Origin: Oscillospiraceae bacterium
Lineage (GTDB): Bacteria; Bacillota_A; Clostridia; Oscillospirales; Ruminococcaceae
DNA length: 38,459 bases
NCBI GenBank assembly: GCA_017829075.1
Contig: JAGAJA010000043.1
Span: 1-38,459 of the forward strand
Direction: 5' to 3'
Positions 7,054 through 15,110 of this stretch are shown here, piece after piece; the first letter of the stretch is position 1; every line of letters begins with the position of its first letter. The translations under genes were made by a program, and so were the position numbers. The notes under the pieces were generated by a model. It was not told the origin of the DNA. It searched no databases and worked only from the letters and a program-made list of their open reading frames with translations.

Positions 7054-8973
7054 CTAGTCAACTGGACGGACATGATACCTGTCCGCCTTAACGCCGTCGA
7101 TCGCGTTGATAAAATCGGTAAATCTCGCAAAACCATAGCTGCGGTAGTCAAAGCCCTCAAAACGCTCCTTGAGCTGAATGCCCAGCGCCCTTATGCTCCG
7201 GCTGCCCTCGCTCCGGGCAAATTCATTGACGAATTTCTCTATCTCTTCTGTCTGCCTTGCGAAATCATCGCTGATATACAGCTTGTTGTTCTTTATCACC
7301 ATTCCGGTAAGCTCTGCCGCCAGCTTTCTCATTGAAGAGAACCCAAGCTGACTCAGGAAATCCCGTCCGTATTTCGCCGAAAGAACTCCTCCCAGCTTCG
7401 ACAGGCTTCCGCCGTTCTCGGAAGAAGCGACAAACTGCAATATCTCCCGCTTAACTGCATTAAGCTCCGGCTTCTCGAATACCTTTTCTTCGGTCTGAGC
7501 GCTCTCCGGCTCAACCGCCTCCTGCTGAGCAGCCTCAGACGCCGGCTCTTCAGTCTTGACCTCAACCGTCACTTCAGCCGCAGCCGTTTCAGCAACCTGC
7601 TCCTGCACGGTGTAGGCGCGATTCTTGCTCACCCGAATTTCCGGCACCGAAGCCAGCAACGACTTAAAGTCCGAAAATCCCAGCGCCGCCGCGTATCCCT
7701 TACCGTAAGCCCCGATAAGCTCGTTGTTGAGCTGCCCGATATTTCCGCCGTCCGGCATATTCTCCGCCGCATACTGCTTTATTCTCGCAGTCACCGCCGA
7801 AAGCTCCGGCAGAGGAAGTCCCTTCGGCTTCTCCGGCTCGGAAGCTCCCGCCGCCAGATACACCCTGTTTCCGTCAACTCTTACCTCAGAAACAGACTCC
7901 AGCGCCGCCTTGAAATCCCCGAAGCCCAGCCCCTTGAAGTAGTTCTTCCCGAAAAGGCTCATCAGATGATTGTTGAGCTGCCCGATATTTCCGCCGTCCG
8001 GCATATTGTCGCTGGCGTAAATAAGCACCTCCCGGCGGTAGCTCTCCGCAGAAAGCTCCCTCTCCGGCTCAGCCTCCGCCGGCTTTACAAGAGTTCCCGT
8101 CCGGGTGAACTGCGGCAGCTTGTCGATAAATCTCGCAAATCTGCTGCTGCCAAATTTCGAGAAGTCTATCTTTCCGAAGCGGTCATTGAGATAGCTCTCA
8201 ATTTTCAGCATATTGTCCTGCTCCGGCTCGTGCTCGCTGAAATACTCCGACATAGCCGCCGAGATAGCCTGCTCGGTAACCTCCTCCGGCTTTTCCACGG
8301 GAGCGGGCTTTTCAGCGCGCTTTTTCCGCAGCGTTACAAATGTATTGCTGCGCCGCAGCTCGGTAAAGCTGTCGATAAAGCTGGAAAACCGCTTGTATCC
8401 AAGCTCGTCAAAGTTGATGTTGCCGAATTTCGATGTCAGCACCGCATTTATTCTCGCAAGATCAATGCGCTCGTTCTGATTTTCCGTAACAAAGGAAACC
8501 ACTGCTTTTCTGATGGACTGCTCGTCCTGCATTTCCTCCGGCTCGCCGATCTGATTAAGATAGCAGAAATGGTGGCAGCTAATGGTGAACGCCCTCGGAG
8601 TTTTCAGCTCCCCGATACCGACTACCAGCTTACCCGCCTCACGAAGCCGTATAGCAAGCCTTGTGAAGTCGCTGTCGCTCGTCACCAGCACAAATCCGTC
8701 CACATTGCCGGTGTAAAGTATATCCATTGCGTCGATTATCATGGAGAAGTCAGTGGCATTCTTCCCGGCGATGTAGCTGCACTGCTGCACCGGCATTATC
8801 GAGTAGTTGATAGCGGGATTGTGCCAGCCGTTGCCGCCCTTTTCCCAGTCGCCGTACACCCGCTTGTAGGTGGGCATACCGTACTTCTGCACCTCGTTCA
8901 TGATGAACTGCGCATATTTTGCGGATACGTTATCGCTGTCGATAAGCACCGCCAGTCGCTTTTCTTCTGACAT
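7054..8973 (-). CDS. NYN-domain (LabA-like) putative RNase with six LOTUS/OST-HTH-like repeats
   Basis: Residues 1-140 form a NYN domain of the PIN-nuclease superfamily. LAVLIDSDN (Asp12, Asp14), ATDFSMIIDAMD (Asp75) and VTSDSDF (Asp100, Asp102) supply the acidic metal-binding residues. The remaining 500 residues contain, by eye, six winged-helix repeats of OST-HTH/LOTUS type at about 150-217, 233-297, 308-375, 389-457, 501-568 and 572-637. Each has a helix, an L-YG/FG step, an LGF-F patch and a final V--N-VY strand. An Ala/Glu-rich linker spans about 458-500. LOTUS domains bind RNA, including G-rich RNA, so an RNA-degrading or RNA-binding role is likely. A GAGG site precedes the ATG. The target is unknown. 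Confidence 0.85.
   Translation of the reverse strand: MSEEKRLAVLIDSDNVSAKYAQFIMNEVQKYGMPTYKRVYGDWEKGGNGWHNPAINYSIMPVQQCSYIAGKNATDFSMIIDAMDILYTGNVDGFVLVTSDSDFTRLAIRLREAGKLVVGIGELKTPRAFTISCHHFCYLNQIGEPEEMQDEQSIRKAVVSFVTENQNERIDLARINAVLTSKFGNINFDELGYKRFSSFIDSFTELRRSNTFVTLRKKRAEKPAPVEKPEEVTEQAISAAMSEYFSEHEPEQDNMLKIESYLNDRFGKIDFSKFGSSRFARFIDKLPQFTRTGTLVKPAEAEPERELSAESYRREVLIYASDNMPDGGNIGQLNNHLMSLFGKNYFKGLGFGDFKAALESVSEVRVDGNRVYLAAGASEPEKPKGLPLPELSAVTARIKQYAAENMPDGGNIGQLNNELIGAYGKGYAAALGFSDFKSLLASVPEIRVSKNRAYTVQEQVAETAAAEVTVEVKTEEPASEAAQQEAVEPESAQTEEKVFEKPELNAVKREILQFVASSENGGSLSKLGGVLSAKYGRDFLSQLGFSSMRKLAAELTGMVIKNNKLYISDDFARQTEEIEKFVNEFARSEGSRSIRALGIQLKERFEGFDYRSYGFARFTDFINAIDGVKADRYHVRPVD
7724..7761 (-). 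repeat. 38-bp exact direct repeat, copy A (copy B at 7970-8007)
   Basis: Bases 7724-7761 and 7970-8007 are identical. They encode the same stretch (NMPDGGNIGQLNN) in the third and fourth LOTUS repeats of the NYN protein. The spacing is 246 bp, which is 82 codons and one repeat unit. This points to recent tandem duplication or gene conversion between these two units. Confidence 0.9.
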
Positions 8974-8992
8974 TGTTACCTCTTAATTGTAG

Positions 8993-9511
8993 TTATTCCT
9001 GAATAGAACCATATTGATGTGCCGTTGCAAAAATAGTAGAAATATAACCCTTGAAATAGGGTACGAACTTCCCCTCGTCAATAAGCGCCAGAATTTCCTC
9101 CAGCGTCGCCCACTTCACCGCCTGAACTTCCTCATATTGCAGCTTCAGCGCGCTGATATCCGGGTCGGCGAAAATAACATACCAGTCGTCGAACCCCTCG
9201 TCATAGCTTACGGAGAAATGCGGACGGACTCTCTCAAAGTCGAACTCCAGCCCGACTTCCTCGAAAAGCTCACGGTGCGCAGCCTGCCGGCTGTTCTCAC
9301 CCTTGACTGCTGAACCTCCACAGGTCACGTCCCAGAGATTAGAAAAACCTTTCTTGAACGGCTGCCGCTGTTGAATGAGCATTCTCCCGTCCGCGCCTAT
9401 AACACAGACATGCACCACGAGATGAAACCCGCCCTCCGGCAGCTTCTCGCCCCGCTGAATAGTCTGCCCGGTTTTGTTCCGGTCAATATCATAAACGTCC
9501 CAAAGCTCCAT
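8993..9511 (-). CDS. NUDIX hydrolase
   Basis: The 172-residue protein carries a complete NUDIX box, GX5EX7REUXEEXGU, seen as G(SAVKG)E followed by seven residues and RELFEEVGL. The upstream LWDVYD-D and HLVVHV-V segments resemble the isopentenyl-diphosphate isomerase-like/YfcD branch. Such enzymes cleave nucleoside diphosphates linked to another group; the actual substrate cannot be read from sequence. An in-frame GTG lies at 9520. The ATG at 9511 is preferred because AAAGG stands 8 nt before it and nothing suitable precedes the GTG. It lies 18 bp after thyA, so it may act in nucleotide clean-up. Confidence 0.9.
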   Translation of the reverse strand: MELWDVYDIDRNKTGQTIQRGEKLPEGGFHLVVHVCVIGADGRMLIQQRQPFKKGFSNLWDVTCGGSAVKGENSRQAAHRELFEEVGLEFDFERVRPHFSVSYDEGFDDWYVIFADPDISALKLQYEEVQAVKWATLEEILALIDEGKFVPYFKGYISTIFATAHQYGSIQE

Positions 9512-9529
9512 TGTCCGCACCTTTCGTGA

Positions 9530-10357
9530 TCAGATAGCAACCGGAATTTTCTCCGTGAACTCATGATACTTATAGTCCACCGCCGTAAAGCTGTCCTTAG
9601 TGAACTTGTAGAAATCCGTGATGTCCTCCACCCGCATTTCCGGGGCAGGGTAGGGCTTTTTTTCGATAAGCCGCTTCACCGCGTCAACGTGCCTGTCGTA
9701 GATATGAGCGTCCGCAATAACGTGAATCAGCTCTCCCGGCTCAAATCCCGTGGACTTGGCAAACATAATGAGCAGCGCGGCATACTGGCAGACGTTCCAG
9801 TTGTTAGCGGTCAGCATATCCTGCGACCGCTGATTGAGTATGGCATTCAGCCTGTTTCCGCTGACATTGAAAGTCACAGAATACGCACACGGCGCAAGCC
9901 TCATCTCGCTGAGATCCGCATGATTATAGGTGTTTGTCATAATCCGCCGGCTGTTCGGGTTGTGCTTGAGGTCATAAAGTACCTTGTCCACCTGATCGAA
10001 TTCTCCCTCAGGGTAATGGTGCTTCACACCAAGCTGATAGCCGTAAGCCTTGCCGATAGTCCCGTTTTCGTCCGCCCAAGCGTCCCAGATATGGGAACTG
10101 AGATCCGCTACCCGGTTGGATTTCTTCTGATATATCCACAGGATCTCGTCTATCGCCGACCGGTAATACACCCGCCTAAGCGTCATGATAGGGAATTCCT
10201 TCTGCAAATCATACCGGTTGACTATGCAGAATTTTTTTATGGTGTGCGCCGGAGTACCGTCCTCCCAGTGAGGACGAACCTCGCAGCCCTCGTCCGAGAT
10301 GCCGTGCTCCAGTATATCCCGGCAGTTCTCAATAAACAGCTCGTCAGCAAGGCTCAT
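9530..10357 (-). CDS. thyA: Thymidylate synthase (ThyA type)
   Basis: The 275-residue protein is a folate-dependent thymidylate synthase that methylates dUMP to dTMP with methylenetetrahydrofolate. The nucleophile is Cys157 in LAPCAYSVTF. The dUMP-binding RSQDM motif and the later HIYDRHVDAV motif are present. The active site has Ala after the PC pair where Escherichia coli has His, and NNWN in place of the usual PFN. I associate this variant with the Bacillus/phage phi3T-like branch, from memory. An AAGGAGG site lies 8 nt before the ATG. No dihydrofolate reductase gene is adjacent. Confidence 0.95.
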   Translation of the reverse strand: MSLADELFIENCRDILEHGISDEGCEVRPHWEDGTPAHTIKKFCIVNRYDLQKEFPIMTLRRVYYRSAIDEILWIYQKKSNRVADLSSHIWDAWADENGTIGKAYGYQLGVKHHYPEGEFDQVDKVLYDLKHNPNSRRIMTNTYNHADLSEMRLAPCAYSVTFNVSGNRLNAILNQRSQDMLTANNWNVCQYAALLIMFAKSTGFEPGELIHVIADAHIYDRHVDAVKRLIEKKPYPAPEMRVEDITDFYKFTKDSFTAVDYKYHEFTEKIPVAI

Positions 10358-10422
10358 CTTCCGCCCCTCCTTGATATCCGGGCAGTAAGCCCTGTTGTCC
10401 TGTTGTATAGTTGCAGGTTAGT

Positions 10423-11619
10423 TTAAATTCTGCCAAAAATGGACGAAGCAGACAGATCCACCTGCTCAAACTTGACACTTTCCAGCATAGAGAAGCCGTT
10501 GGTCTCGCACATACTGATAAGCTTGGAACCGTTGCCCTCTGCGTACTTCTTCACCTGCTCCAGAAGCTGCTTTGCGTCGGCAGGGAAGTCCGCACACTCT
10601 CCCTCGGCGGGCTTTCTCGCGGCGCCGTTTTCATCAATCGTGAGCGGGAAAAGACCGTCCCAGCCGTACAGATAAATCTCGCTGAAGCCCATATATAAAG
10701 CAAGCTGAAGCATCACATACATCGGGAACATTACCGCCGTACCGTAAGAGCTTTCCGCCGTCTGGAAGCTCGGCAGACCATTGATAAGCCCCGCGCCCAG
10801 ACCGTTGAAATAGGTAGGCTTCTTCTTGAACTTGTCCTCGAATACTCTTATTCTTCCGTCAACAAAGCTTTCCATACCCTCGATATACTTTCCGTTTCCG
10901 AGGTAAGAGGACTCCTTTGTCAGCAGGAAGAATTCCGGACGCTGCGGCGTTCTGGTAAAGAAATCACAGAATTCGTTGCAGGCAAATGCGTGCTCGTTCA
11001 TCAGCCCGTTCAGCTCGTCAAGCTTCGCGCTGTAATTTCCGAGGATAAAGCAGCGCTGTCCCTTCATCTTGTTTCTGTAAGCCGCCATTTGCTGCGCAGT
11101 TCCGTTCTCCATGCCGCCTGCGCGCTTTCCGTCAGAGGCAAGAGCCTTGCTGAGCTTCATATTAGCGAGAGACATACCAAGACCGGACGGCTCATTCAGC
11201 TCGCAGAAACCGCTGTCGGTATAACCGCACTGCGCTTTCAGCACCGCCGCGATCTCCGCTGAAGTTCCCTGAATTCCCTCCATAGCCGCCAACTGAATTT
11301 CCAGAGGAGTATACGGAGCGATTATAAGCGCATAGAACGAAGCCGCCTTGCCCTTAAGCTCGCTGATGAACCGGATATCCTGCTCCTCAGAAACCTCTCC
11401 CTCAGAAACAGTCGCCCGGAATGCAACATCAGGCACCTTTACGCTCTTATGCCGAAGCTGATCCATCGCCTGCATAAGAATTGAATAATCCTCACCGCCG
11501 CCGATAATTACCAGCTTCTTCTGTCCGATCTCCTCGATCTTCTTGATGATGTGATTTTTGTAGGCGGAAAGCTTACCCTTCTTCATTCCGTCGTCTGCCA
11601 TGTAGGTCGTGTGATCCAT
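10423..11619 (-). CDS. DUF115/MptE-like protein, possible relative of flagellin Maf proteins
   Basis: This 398-residue cytoplasmic protein has no signal peptide. Residues 30-60 carry KLVIIGGGEDYSIL, and a second Rossmann-like half begins near residue 188 with RCFILGNYSAKLDEL and FFLLTKESSY. It ends with LALYMGFSEIYLYGWD near residue 315. The last motif and the FILG start resemble the DUF115 family (6-hydroxymethylpterin pyrophosphokinase MptE-like, and Maf flagellin glycosylation proteins). The usual GPSL of that family is GNYSAKL here. An AGGGGG site lies before the ATG. It is followed 65 bp later by thyA, so a pterin-related role is conceivable, but no direct evidence supports it. Confidence 0.5.
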   Translation of the reverse strand: MDHTTYMADDGMKKGKLSAYKNHIIKKIEEIGQKKLVIIGGGEDYSILMQAMDQLRHKSVKVPDVAFRATVSEGEVSEEQDIRFISELKGKAASFYALIIAPYTPLEIQLAAMEGIQGTSAEIAAVLKAQCGYTDSGFCELNEPSGLGMSLANMKLSKALASDGKRAGGMENGTAQQMAAYRNKMKGQRCFILGNYSAKLDELNGLMNEHAFACNEFCDFFTRTPQRPEFFLLTKESSYLGNGKYIEGMESFVDGRIRVFEDKFKKKPTYFNGLGAGLINGLPSFQTAESSYGTAVMFPMYVMLQLALYMGFSEIYLYGWDGLFPLTIDENGAARKPAEGECADFPADAKQLLEQVKKYAEGNGSKLISMCETNGFSMLESVKFEQVDLSASSIFGRI

Positions 11620-11671
11620 TCTCGATTCCCCCTGTCAAAACTCTCAGTGAAACGCCGGACAACACCGGGCG

Positions 11672-12994
11672 TCACTCTCCAATTGTGTAGCTCACTGTAT
11701 TGCTTATCGGGACATACTGCCCCGAAACGAAAGCCGTCAGATATATCTCATAGTATCCGGGGCTGTTGCCAAAGTAGGTGTAGCTGTACTCGTTCTCCGC
11801 ATTTCTGTGAAGAACCTGCTCTCCGTTATAGAACACCATCCACCCAAGATTAGTGTAGCCCTCCACCTCCGGACGTGTAACCATATGATTTTCGTCAATG
11901 GTTATCTCCACCGGGTTATCTATCACGATTTTGCTCTTCTCACTGTCGTTGTATGAAAGGAAGTCAAACTTCTCTCCGTTTACAGTGACCTCCGCCGTGC
12001 AGTCTCTCTTAGTGGTATTTGCGTCCCAGCCAAGCATTGACCCGGCATAATTACCCTCGACCACGCTGTTTGTAATGGTGATATTCTCATACCGTCCGCC
12101 GATAGCCTGCCCGGTGACAACTCCGGCATAAGCCCCGCTGACCCTCGCTCCGTCAAAGGAAATATTGCAGACGCAGCACCATGTTTCCCAGCCGACAAAC
12201 CCCGCGCAGCTTCCCGCGGTGGAAAGATCTATCGACATATTCTTTATAGTATGCCCGCCGCCGTCCACAAATCCACAGAACGGGTGATCCGCCTCCAGAC
12301 TTCCCCAGCCCATCGGCGCCCATTCATATCCAGACAAATCAATATCCGCTGTCAGCATGAGCGGCTGCCAGCCGTCATTCTGCGTGTTCACATACCAGCA
12401 GTAGCTTGCAAGCTGCTCCGGAGTGCTCACAAAGAACCCGTTTTCAAGCGATTGCTCAATATAATCCGCGTCCGCAAGGAACGGAATATCCCCGCAGTAC
12501 ACATTCTCTGTCCAGCCGTCCTTGTCCGGGTATCTGCTGAACAGCTCCCCGCACTCTTTTTCCAGCCGCTCCTTACGAAGCTGCTCCTTGTACAGTTCCT
12601 GATAATAGCGGCAATCCTCAGCATACAGCGTAAATCCGCCGTCATTATTGCCCCAGAGAACCAGATACTTTTCATCGGGAATAAGCGCAAGCTCATACTC
12701 CTTACCGTCAATATCGATCTTATAGCTCTGGAAATACCGCACCGAATAAGTGTGCTTTTCACCATCTACGGTAAGAACACCGTCCTCCGAGAAAACCCAT
12801 TTCTCACGAAGATCTTGAGAATTGTACCAGGTTCCGTAAACCATCTCCTCGCCGAAATTACCGGCGTTAAGAGAGGCAGAGGAATCCTGCATATACGGCC
12901 CGGTCGGAAGATCAGCGACCTTCTCAAAAAGCTGAAGCCCGCCCATGAAGACCGAATACAAAACCGCCAGAAGCCAAGCTGTGACCTGTACCAT
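11672..12994 (-). CDS. Membrane-anchored surface protein with GLUG-like repeats
   Basis: The 440-residue protein starts with a hydrophobic stretch (residues 2-18) that could be an uncleaved anchor or signal. Residues 50-130 form a beta-rich domain with W-F-EDG-L and LVLWGNN segments, then a charged helix (about 135-160). From about 205 to 330 come GLUG-type beta-helix turns: LTADIDLSGYEWAPMG, FCGFVDGGGHTIKNMSI, and repeated AGFVG/AGVVTG/AGSMLG units. The C-terminus (350-440) looks like an Ig-like beta domain. GLUG proteins are usually adhesins or surface proteins. A GGAAAGG site supports the start. It follows lysC by 107 bp. Confidence 0.6.
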   Translation of the reverse strand: MVQVTAWLLAVLYSVFMGGLQLFEKVADLPTGPYMQDSSASLNAGNFGEEMVYGTWYNSQDLREKWVFSEDGVLTVDGEKHTYSVRYFQSYKIDIDGKEYELALIPDEKYLVLWGNNDGGFTLYAEDCRYYQELYKEQLRKERLEKECGELFSRYPDKDGWTENVYCGDIPFLADADYIEQSLENGFFVSTPEQLASYCWYVNTQNDGWQPLMLTADIDLSGYEWAPMGWGSLEADHPFCGFVDGGGHTIKNMSIDLSTAGSCAGFVGWETWCCVCNISFDGARVSGAYAGVVTGQAIGGRYENITITNSVVEGNYAGSMLGWDANTTKRDCTAEVTVNGEKFDFLSYNDSEKSKIVIDNPVEITIDENHMVTRPEVEGYTNLGWMVFYNGEQVLHRNAENEYSYTYFGNSPGYYEIYLTAFVSGQYVPISNTVSYTIGE

Positions 12995-13101
12995 AAATTT
13001 CTTCCTTTCCAGTAGTAACCATGCGTAAATTCGTGCTGAAATAATAACAAAGCAAAGGAAAAAGCTGCGCAGTCCGTCCGTATATGCAGTCCGCCGGGAA
13101 A

Positions 13102-14424
13102 TTACTCGCTGAGCATGAACATATTGTAAATAACCTTAATAGCCTTCTCGAAATCAGCGCTCTCAATGCCAACGATAATGTTAAGCTCGCTTGAACCCTG
13201 ATCTATCATACGGATATTGATATTTGCATGAGAAAGAGCCGCAAAAACTCTTGTCGCAGTACCCTTTACAGAGCGCATTCCGCGACCTACGACCGCGATA
13301 AGCGCCAGACCGTCGATGATCTCGAAATGATCCGGCTTTACGACCTCCACCAGCCGCTCGGTGAGCTTCTCACGCTGACCGTCCAGTTCAGAGGTGTTCA
13401 CGATCACGCTGACCGTATCAATACCGGTAGGCATATGCTCCGGGAAAATACCGTGGTTCTCCAGAACCTGAAGCAGCCTGCGCAGGAAGCCCTTGTTGCT
13501 GTTCATTCTGTCCTTTTCGATGGAGATAACGGAGAAGTTCTTCTTTCCCGCGATACCAGTGATAATATGCTCGCTCGCCGGAGCGCCCTGAGTAGGAACG
13601 ATCAGAGTACCCGCGTCCTGCGGAGCGTTGGTGTTCTTTATGTTTATCGGAATATTTGCGCTTCTTACCGGGAAAATAGCGTCCTCGTGCAGCACTCCCG
13701 CGCCCATGTATGAAAGCTCACGAAGTTCGCTGTAAGTGATAACGCTGATACCCTCCGGATTTTCAACTATTCTCGGATCTGCAACCAGGAATCCGCTTAC
13801 GTCCGTCCAGTTCTCGTACAGAGAAACCCTTGCCGCCTTCGCCACAACAGAACCGGTGAAATCGCTTCCTCCTCTGGAGAAAGTCTTGATAGTGCCGTCC
13901 GGCATAGCTCCGTAAAATCCCGGAATTACCGCCTTCGGCGTCTTATCGAGAAGTGCGCCCAGACAAGCGTCGGTTATCGCGTCGTCGAAATTGCCCTTGT
14001 TGTCGAAGAAAATAGCCTTAGCTGCGTCGATGAACTCAAATCCCAGATACTTTGCGAGCACGATACCGTTGAGATACTCGCCACGGCTCGCCGCATAGTC
14101 GCTGCCGATAGCCGCCTTGAAATTCTCGCCGATCTTAGCGAATTCCTCATCAAGAGAAAGCTCAATGCCAAGCTCAGAAATAATTCCGTTGAAACGCTCC
14201 TTTATCGGCGCAAAGGACTTCTCGAAATCCATACCCTGAACCGCTACCTCATCATAGCAGCGATACAGCATATCGGTGACTTTGGTGTCCTCCTTGAAAC
14301 GCTTGCCCGGGGCAGACGGAACGACATAACGTCTTTCCGGGTCTGCGTGGATTATTTCCGCAACCTTTTTAAACTGCTTTGCGTCGGCAAGAGAGCTTCC
14401 GCCAAACTTTACTACCTTACTCAT
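13102..14424 (-). CDS. lysC: Aspartokinase
   Basis: The 440-residue protein phosphorylates aspartate at the head of lysine, threonine and methionine synthesis. It begins with the diagnostic KFGGSSLAD and contains TFSRGGSDFTGSVVA in the catalytic domain. The C-terminal third carries paired ACT-like segments, including the D-VSVIV region and the MRSVKGTATRVFAALSHANI motif, consistent with amino-acid feedback. The long frame extends to 14538. The start at 14424 is chosen because the family begins MSKVVKFGG and AAAGGG stands 8 nt upstream. A strong promoter lies about 60 bp upstream, leaving a leader too short for a lysine riboswitch. Confidence 0.95.
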   Translation of the reverse strand: MSKVVKFGGSSLADAKQFKKVAEIIHADPERRYVVPSAPGKRFKEDTKVTDMLYRCYDEVAVQGMDFEKSFAPIKERFNGIISELGIELSLDEEFAKIGENFKAAIGSDYAASRGEYLNGIVLAKYLGFEFIDAAKAIFFDNKGNFDDAITDACLGALLDKTPKAVIPGFYGAMPDGTIKTFSRGGSDFTGSVVAKAARVSLYENWTDVSGFLVADPRIVENPEGISVITYSELRELSYMGAGVLHEDAIFPVRSANIPINIKNTNAPQDAGTLIVPTQGAPASEHIITGIAGKKNFSVISIEKDRMNSNKGFLRRLLQVLENHGIFPEHMPTGIDTVSVIVNTSELDGQREKLTERLVEVVKPDHFEIIDGLALIAVVGRGMRSVKGTATRVFAALSHANINIRMIDQGSSELNIIVGIESADFEKAIKVIYNMFMLSE

Positions 14425-14484
14425 AATGATGACCCTTTCTTTTGATTTGTATAGAATATGCTTATAGGCATACATATATATTTT

Positions 14485-14513
14485 ATCATACCATATTATC
14501 GAAAAAATTTCAA
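14485..14513 (-). promoter_or_regulatory. Promoter of lysC
   Basis: On the minus strand TTGAAA (14508-14513) and TATGAT (14485-14490) are separated by 17 nt. The predicted start is about 55 nt before the lysC ATG. The stretch between is AT-rich and too short for a T-box or lysine riboswitch. Confidence 0.8.
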
Positions 14514-14561
14514 GTAGCAAAGCCAAATTTTCACTCATAAAATGTAGTGCTACAATAGATA

Positions 14562-14875
14562 TTGGACAAAGTTAGTAAAAAAGTATTGAGAGATAGACCA
14601 AAATCTGCTAGAATAAAGTTGTCACACAAAATCCAAGTGAAAGAAGGTCTATCTCTCAATGAATACACAAAATATACTTTTGAAATGAAAAAAGCTCACT
14701 GGGACGGCACAATTGAATCACTCGCGGAACGTTCCAAACGTCCTCACCATCACCCGAATGAACACACCCCTGATGAGCTTAAGCTCATCAGGGATATGCG
14801 GCGGCGCAGCCCACAGTTCGGTAAGACCGAGCTGTGGCACAGACTTTTCAAGCGTGGCTACACCCGCCGGCAACT
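14562..14875 (+). pseudogene. IS481-like transposase remnant (N-terminal HTH part only)
   Basis: From about 14680 the plus strand encodes a recognisable transposase HTH segment: AHWDGTIESLAERSKRPHHH, then EHTPDELKLIRDMRRR and GKTELWHRLFKRGYTRR. This pattern (SKRPHHHPN) is typical of IS481/IS3-like integrase-type transposases. Homology stops near 14875 in GC-rich repeat sequence, and the DDE catalytic domain is absent. The nearest likely start (ATG 14659) is in another frame and meets a stop after nine codons, next to an A-run, so a frameshift also lies at the front. It is a dead insertion sequence between lysC and the ferredoxin gene. Confidence 0.7.
14585..14660 (+). repeat. 15-bp perfect inverted repeat overlapping the transposase start
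   Basis: ATTGAGAGATAGACC at 14585-14599 is the exact reverse complement of 14646-14660, with 46 nt between the arms. The right arm overlaps the ATG at 14659. As RNA the arms could form a stem hiding that start. They may otherwise mark element ends. Confidence 0.75.
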
Positions 14876-14879
14876 TCCG

Positions 14880-15032
14880 CGCAAAGCGCTTCTGACGCGT
14901 TTATGCGCTTACGCGCGAGTGGTGGGGCGCTGCCCCACACCCCGCTTCCTTTTGGAAGCCAAAAGGAAGCGAAAAACAGTTGCGCTTCGCGCGGAGCTGC
15001 AAACGGAAACCCGCTCGACAAATTCCAATTTA
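14880..15032. repeat. GC-rich dispersed intergenic repeat, copy 1
   Basis: After the transposase remnant the sequence becomes a GC-rich element. It contains a GGGGCGCTGCCCC palindrome near 14924-14936 and a perfect 13-bp hairpin at 14943-14971 (arms CGCTTCCTTTTGG and CCAAAAGGAAGCG). It ends in CTCGACAAATTCCAATTTA (15014-15032). That 19-bp end sequence occurs once more, inverted, at 38084-38102. Open frames across it are low-complexity and are not considered genes. It resembles the common GCTGCCCCACACCCC-type repeats of gut Firmicutes, as I remember them. Confidence 0.65.
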
Positions 15033-15063
15033 CCACATAAGTATCAAAAAGTCTCTATAAAAC

Positions 15064-15094
15064 AAAAAACGGCAGTGCCGAAGCTCTGCCGTTT
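15064..15094 (-). terminator. Terminator of the ferredoxin gene
   Basis: The minus-strand RNA has a 9-bp stem (AAACGGCAG/CTGCCGTTT, arms 15086-15094 and 15067-15075) with a 10-nt loop, followed by a U-rich run. It begins 17 bp after the ferredoxin stop. Confidence 0.8.
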
Positions 15095-15110
15095 CTTTTG
15101 CTTTCGCTAA

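Noticed and set aside
5854..7335. 493-aa open frame on the plus strand
   Set aside because: It runs opposite the aspartoacylase-like and NYN genes, lacks a ribosome site and recognisable motifs, and arises from codon bias of the minus-strand genes.
7966..8970. 334-aa open frame on the plus strand
   Set aside because: It is antisense to the NYN-LOTUS gene with no start signals or family motifs.
10358..10422. Dihydrofolate reductase gene expected beside thyA
   Set aside because: Neither flank of thyA contains a DHFR-like frame; the neighbours are a NUDIX hydrolase and a DUF115-like protein.
11620..11671. Hairpin ACGCC/GGCGT after the surface-protein gene
   Set aside because: It has a small bulged stem and no T-run, so it was not called as a terminator.
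13018..13100. Terminator directly after lysC
   Set aside because: Only a short CTGCGCAG palindrome next to five T residues is visible. The stem is too short to call, so read-through to the surface-protein gene is possible.
14425..14484. Lysine riboswitch or T-box before lysC
   Set aside because: The promoter leaves a leader of only about 55 nt, too short for either RNA.
14834..15040. Small overlapping open frames in the GC-rich repeat
   Set aside because: They encode the low-complexity peptides typical of this intergenic repeat on both strands, and have no ribosome sites.
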